Of a stretch of 9,432 bases of DNA, positions 6,140 through 9,432 are shown piece by piece (within the stretch, counting starts at the first letter, position 1; the number at the start of each line of letters is the position of its first letter). The DNA is from Flavobacteriales bacterium (lineage in GTDB: Bacteria; Bacteroidota; Bacteroidia; Flavobacteriales_D; Sanyastnellaceae). The stretch lies in contig CANHYZ010000051.1 of the NCBI GenBank assembly GCA_947464885.1, positions 1 through 9,432 on the forward strand. The letters are read 5' to 3'. The notes beneath the pieces are model-generated. The model worked only from the letters and a program-made list of their open reading frames with translations. It was not told where the DNA came from and did no database searches. A program made the translations under genes and the position numbers.

Positions 6140-8194
6140 ATGAAAATTGCTAAACCATTAATTACCACTGTTTTGTCTTTGATGTTCGCCGTTGTTTCGT
6201 GGTCACAAGCCACCAAGAAGGCTGACCAGCAATTCGACAATCGCGGTTATTACGAAGCAGCTAAGTTGTACAAAACGGCTGAGCCTGCAACCAAATCGTT
6301 GGATGACAAGGCGCGCATCTTCTTCCGTTTGGGGGAATGTTATCGCTTGGTAGCCGATGCTCAGCAGAGTTTGGAATGGTACGAAAAGGCTATTGTTGCT
6401 CAGTATTACAATATCAATTCGGAGGTATATTACTCCTATGGTTTGAGCTTGCTTGAGCTTGGTCGCTGGGACGATGCTGTTGCCCAATTCAATAAGTACA
6501 CTTCGAAAGGCGGAGATAAGGCGAAAGCAAATTTGCGCATCAAGTCAGCTCAAGACGCGGCTTCCAAGAAGAACGCAAAAACCAAGATTACGGTAGAGAA
6601 TGTTGTTGAGCTTAACTCACCATTTTTCGATTACGGTTTGTCTTATTCAGGTCCAAGCCAAATAGTCTTCTCTTCAAGCCGTCAGGCCTCAGCCGGTTCT
6701 TACCAAGATCCTATCACCGGTGAGAGCTTCATGGATTTGTTCTATTCCGATCAGGATAAAAAAGGAAAGTGGAGTTCGCCGCAGCCGCTGCCGGGCGCCA
6801 TCAATACCATCAGCAATGAGGGTGCAGCTTGTTTCAGCAAGGATTTCAATGAAGTATTTTATACGTATTGCAAGTATGAAAGTGAGAAAGCTTGGTTTGC
6901 CTGCGATATTTCACGCTGCACTAAGTCACCTGACGGCAAGTTCAACCAAATCAGTAATCTCAATGTGATCGATCGCAGTTTGAATGATACTTCGGTGGTA
7001 GGTCATCCGTTCATTACAGCCGATGGCAAATACTTGCTTTTCGCATCCGATATGCCCGGTGGAAAGGGTGGTAAAGACATTTGGTACATTACCTACGACA
7101 AGAACAATACGTCATGGTCGAAGCCGCAGAACTTGGGTGTAGTCAATACCAACGGTGATGAGATGTTCCCTTATATCGCTGCAGATGGTACATTGTACTT
7201 CTCCTCAAACGGTCATGGTGGCCTAGGTGGTTTGGATATTTTCAAAGCGGCCAAAGCCGGCGAAATGGGCTTCAATGCACCAACGGCGTTGGAATATCCG
7301 ATCAATACCTCTTCGAATGATTTCGCTTTCGCGATGGAAATGAAAAAAGAAGGTGATAAGTCGTTTTCAGGATTCTTTACTTCTGACCGCCCCGGTGGTA
7401 AGGGTAAGGACGATATCTATCGCTTTACGGAGCAAGCGCTCGAGTTCTCTCTGGTAGGAACCGTTTACGATAAGGACAGTGGTTCTCCTGTTGCCGGAGC
7501 TGAAGTCACGCTTGTAGGTTCAAGCAATGCCGGTGACCCAATTAATTTGAAGTTGACTTCTGATGGCAATGGTGGTTTCAGTTTCGATAAGACGCAAATC
7601 AAATCAAACTACACGTATACTATCGATGTTCAAAAGGATAAGTACATTGGTACCGGTGACAAACTGTCGACTGTGGGTTTGAGTGCTTCAACCAACTTTG
7701 CCCGTGAGTATTTCATCATTCCGATTCCGGATCCGACGTCGCGTCAGGGTGGTATTGAAATGCCTGAAGTACGTTACGACTACGCGAAGAGCGCATTGCA
7801 GGTGAATGCTGAGGTGAACTCGAAGGACTCGTTGAATTACTTGTACGATATCATGGTGCGCAACCCGAAATTGGTTGTTCAGCTTGAGGCGCATACAGAT
7901 GCTCGCGGTAACGACAAGGACAACTCGACCCTTTCTCAGGCGCGTGCTCAGGCATGCGTGGATTACCTTGTTAAGGAGAAGGGTATTGATGCCAAGCGCA
8001 TCGTTGCCTTGGGTAAAGGAGAGGCTGAGCCGCGTATTTTGAAGAAGGATATGGGCGGCATGAAGAAGGGTGATGAACTGACTGAGGCTTACATCAACAA
8101 GTTGGCAAGCAAGGATCAACAAGAAGTTGCTCACCAGCTGAATCGTAGAACGGTGTTCCGTGTGTTGCGCACAGATTACGTTCCGAGTAAGTAG
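6140..8194 (+). CDS. OmpA-family protein with TPR, beta-propeller and CarboxypepD_reg domains (PorE-like)
   Basis: This 684-residue envelope protein has a Sec signal peptide (1-23, ending VVSWSQA). TPR-type helices follow at about 24-145, then a WD40/PD40-like beta-propeller at about 155-430. Its blades repeat a G-G-x-G-x-x-D-I-aromatic turn: GGKGGKDIW (307-315), GGLGGLDIF (360-368) and GGKGKDDIY (419-427). A CarboxypepD_reg-like beta-sandwich lies at about 435-530, and an OmpA C-terminal domain at about 545-684. The OmpA domain has HTDARG (585-590), LSQARA (598-603) and NRRTVFRV; D587 and R602 match the two residues that bind diaminopimelate in peptidoglycan. The same domain order occurs in PorE (PG1058) of the Porphyromonas gingivalis T9SS and in other Bacteroidota OmpA-like proteins, so a T9SS role is possible but not proven. 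Unlike PorE, no lipobox cysteine is seen. It has its own promoter and terminator and appears to be a single-gene unit. Confidence 0.9.
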   Translation: MKIAKPLITTVLSLMFAVVSWSQATKKADQQFDNRGYYEAAKLYKTAEPATKSLDDKARIFFRLGECYRLVADAQQSLEWYEKAIVAQYYNINSEVYYSYGLSLLELGRWDDAVAQFNKYTSKGGDKAKANLRIKSAQDAASKKNAKTKITVENVVELNSPFFDYGLSYSGPSQIVFSSSRQASAGSYQDPITGESFMDLFYSDQDKKGKWSSPQPLPGAINTISNEGAACFSKDFNEVFYTYCKYESEKAWFACDISRCTKSPDGKFNQISNLNVIDRSLNDTSVVGHPFITADGKYLLFASDMPGGKGGKDIWYITYDKNNTSWSKPQNLGVVNTNGDEMFPYIAADGTLYFSSNGHGGLGGLDIFKAAKAGEMGFNAPTALEYPINTSSNDFAFAMEMKKEGDKSFSGFFTSDRPGGKGKDDIYRFTEQALEFSLVGTVYDKDSGSPVAGAEVTLVGSSNAGDPINLKLTSDGNGGFSFDKTQIKSNYTYTIDVQKDKYIGTGDKLSTVGLSASTNFAREYFIIPIPDPTSRQGGIEMPEVRYDYAKSALQVNAEVNSKDSLNYLYDIMVRNPKLVVQLEAHTDARGNDKDNSTLSQARAQACVDYLVKEKGIDAKRIVALGKGEAEPRILKKDMGGMKKGDELTEAYINKLASKDQQEVAHQLNRRTVFRVLRTDYVPSK

Positions 8195-8212
8195 ATGTGA
8201 AGAATACTATAC

Positions 8213-8247
8213 GGGGGCGGGCCGCAAGGTTCCGCCCCCTTTATTTT
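8213..8247 (+). terminator. GC-rich rho-independent terminator between the OmpA-family gene and purM
   Basis: GGGGGCGG (8213-8220) pairs with CCGCCCCC (8232-8239) across an 11-nt loop, with a possible added G-T pair inside, and TTTATTTTAT follows. It ends 14 bp before the purM ATG, so it either ends the OmpA-family transcript or acts in the purM leader. Confidence 0.82.
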
Positions 8248-8253
8248 ATAATC

Positions 8254-9426
8254 ATGAATGATTCAAGGTATACGCTGAGAGGCGTTTCATCGCAAAAAGA
8301 GGACGTACACGCGGCCATCAAGCATCTGGATAAGGGCTTGTTTCCAAAGGCATTTTGCAAGGTGGTGCCGGATTATCTCACCGGCAGCGAAGAGCATTGC
8401 ATTGTGATGCATGCTGATGGTGCCGGCACGAAATCGTCGTTGGCGTATATGTACTGGAAAGAGACCGGCGACATCAGCGTGTGGAAGGGAATCGCGCAGG
8501 ATGCTTTGGTCATGAATCTCGATGATTTGATGTGCGTTGGTGCCGTTGATCATATTTTGTTGAGCAGTACCATTGGCCGCAACAAACATCTTATTCCGGG
8601 TGAAGTTGTGAGTGCAATTATCCGAGGCACCCAGGAGCTGGCGGATGAGCTTACGTCGATGGGTATCGAAGTGACGGTCACCGGCGGAGAGACTGCGGAT
8701 GTAGGTGATTTAGTGCGAACAGTTATTGTTGATTCCACCGTTGTTACGCGCATGCGTCGTTCAGATGTCATCGATAATAGTACGATTGCTGCGGGTCAAG
8801 TGATTGTTGGCTTTGCGTCGTATGGTCAGGCTACCTATGAGGGTGAGTACAACGGGGGAATGGGCAGCAATGGTTTGACCAGCGCTCGTCACGATGTTTT
8901 CTATAATACGTTGGCAGCGAAATATCCGGAGAGCTTTGATTCGGGGGTGCCACACGAATTGGTGTATAGCGGCTCCTATGCATTGACAGATCCCGTTGAA
9001 GATGCACCGCTGGATGCAGGTCGACTTGTGCTTTCGCCGACCCGCACGTATTTGCCACTGGTAAAAGCCATTTTGGGTGAGCTTCGAGCGAATGTGAAGG
9101 GGATGGTACACTGCAGCGGCGGCGGACAGACAAAGGTTTTGCATTTCATAGAAGGATTGCATGTGATTAAGGATACGCTACTGCCGGTTCCTCCGCTGTT
9201 TAAAATGATTCAAGAGGAGTCCAAAACGGAATGGAGTGAAATGTATCGCGTGTTTAACATGGGGCATCGATTGGAGATTTATACAGACGCTGCAAGCGCT
9301 GAGCGCATGATTGAGTTGGCGCGAACGTTTCATATTGATGCGCAAGTTGTGGGCAGGGTTGAAGCTTCCGATAGGAAGATGCTGACGATTCGTTCGCAGC
9401 ATGGAGAGTTTATTTACGAATCATAA
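8254..9426 (+). CDS. purM: phosphoribosylformylglycinamidine cyclo-ligase (AIR synthetase)
   Basis: This 390-residue cytoplasmic enzyme carries out the fifth step of de novo purine synthesis: ATP-dependent ring closure of formylglycinamidine ribonucleotide to aminoimidazole ribonucleotide (EC 6.3.3.1). It belongs to the PurM/PurL/SelD/HypE ATP-binding family. Visible motifs are HADGAGTK (53-60), NLDD (88-91), TGGETADVGD (143-152), YNGGMGSNGLTSARHD in the middle, VLSPTRTY, MVHCSGGGQTKV, and FNMGHRLEIY near the C terminus. The length is longer than the roughly 345 residues of E. coli PurM and fits the Bacteroidota form. The start at ATG 8254 (MNDSRYTLRGVS) matches the family. A GTG at 8197 would read through the terminator hairpin and is rejected. 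There is no clear Shine-Dalgarno sequence; the leader TTTATTTTATAATC is AT-rich. I see no dedicated promoter, so expression may rely on readthrough or on an unrecognised promoter inside the upstream gene. Confidence 0.96.
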   Translation: MNDSRYTLRGVSSQKEDVHAAIKHLDKGLFPKAFCKVVPDYLTGSEEHCIVMHADGAGTKSSLAYMYWKETGDISVWKGIAQDALVMNLDDLMCVGAVDHILLSSTIGRNKHLIPGEVVSAIIRGTQELADELTSMGIEVTVTGGETADVGDLVRTVIVDSTVVTRMRRSDVIDNSTIAAGQVIVGFASYGQATYEGEYNGGMGSNGLTSARHDVFYNTLAAKYPESFDSGVPHELVYSGSYALTDPVEDAPLDAGRLVLSPTRTYLPLVKAILGELRANVKGMVHCSGGGQTKVLHFIEGLHVIKDTLLPVPPLFKMIQEESKTEWSEMYRVFNMGHRLEIYTDAASAERMIELARTFHIDAQVVGRVEASDRKMLTIRSQHGEFIYES

Positions 9427-9432
9427 AGAGTT

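Noticed and set aside
7688..8134. Minus-strand 148-codon open frame
   Set aside because: It is antisense to the conserved OmpA domain of the plus-strand gene, whose motifs are clear.
8197..8253. GTG at 8197 as the purM start
   Set aside because: It would translate the terminator hairpin and add a basic tail absent from the family; ATG 8254 gives the usual N terminus.

Overview
The window looks like a stretch of chromosome from a Bacteroidota bacterium, probably a marine or freshwater Flavobacteriia/Sphingobacteriia-type lineage (inference). The evidence is a DUF2851 protein, a secreted protein with a C-terminal type IX secretion (T9SS) sorting domain, a Bacteroidota-style Crp/Fnr regulator, an OmpA-family protein with the PorE-like TPR/beta-propeller/CarboxypepD_reg/OmpA layout, and the long (390 aa) Bacteroidota form of PurM. 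Genes mostly lack clear Shine-Dalgarno sequences, and one promoter fits the Bacteroidota TTG / TAnnTTTG pattern.

Layout. Positions 1-1170 (minus strand) hold a DUF2851 gene that runs off the left edge. It diverges, across 50 bp, from a plus-strand cluster: a small lipoprotein of unknown function (1221-1739), a very large secreted peptide-N-glycosidase F (PNGase F)-related protein (1769-5281), and a Crp/Fnr-family regulator (5286-5879). Gaps of 29 and 4 bp with no terminator between them suggest one transcript. A strong intrinsic terminator lies at 5969-6005. A new promoter (about 6072-6102) then drives the OmpA-family/PorE-like gene (6140-8194). A second, GC-rich terminator (8213-8239) follows, only 14 bp before the ATG of purM (8254-9426).

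How the genes fit together. The PNGase F-related protein carries an N-terminal signal peptide and a T9SS type A sorting domain, so it should be exported by the Sec system and then moved to the cell surface or medium by T9SS. By eye it keeps the PNGase F catalytic Asp60 and Glu206 equivalents and all three disulfide pairs. The N-terminal catalytic domain is split by an insertion of roughly 500 residues holding a beta-sandwich and a LamG-like domain. The OmpA-family protein resembles the T9SS accessory protein PorE in architecture and probably anchors an envelope complex to peptidoglycan. PurM and DUF2851 look like housekeeping neighbours. I see no mobile element, CRISPR array, tRNA or rRNA.

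The observations most worth a second look are the split PNGase F-like enzyme with a doubtful third catalytic residue, a perfect 11-bp inverted repeat lying over its alternative start codons, a nuclease-like PD...ExH signature in the DUF2851 protein, and the terminator pressed against the purM start.
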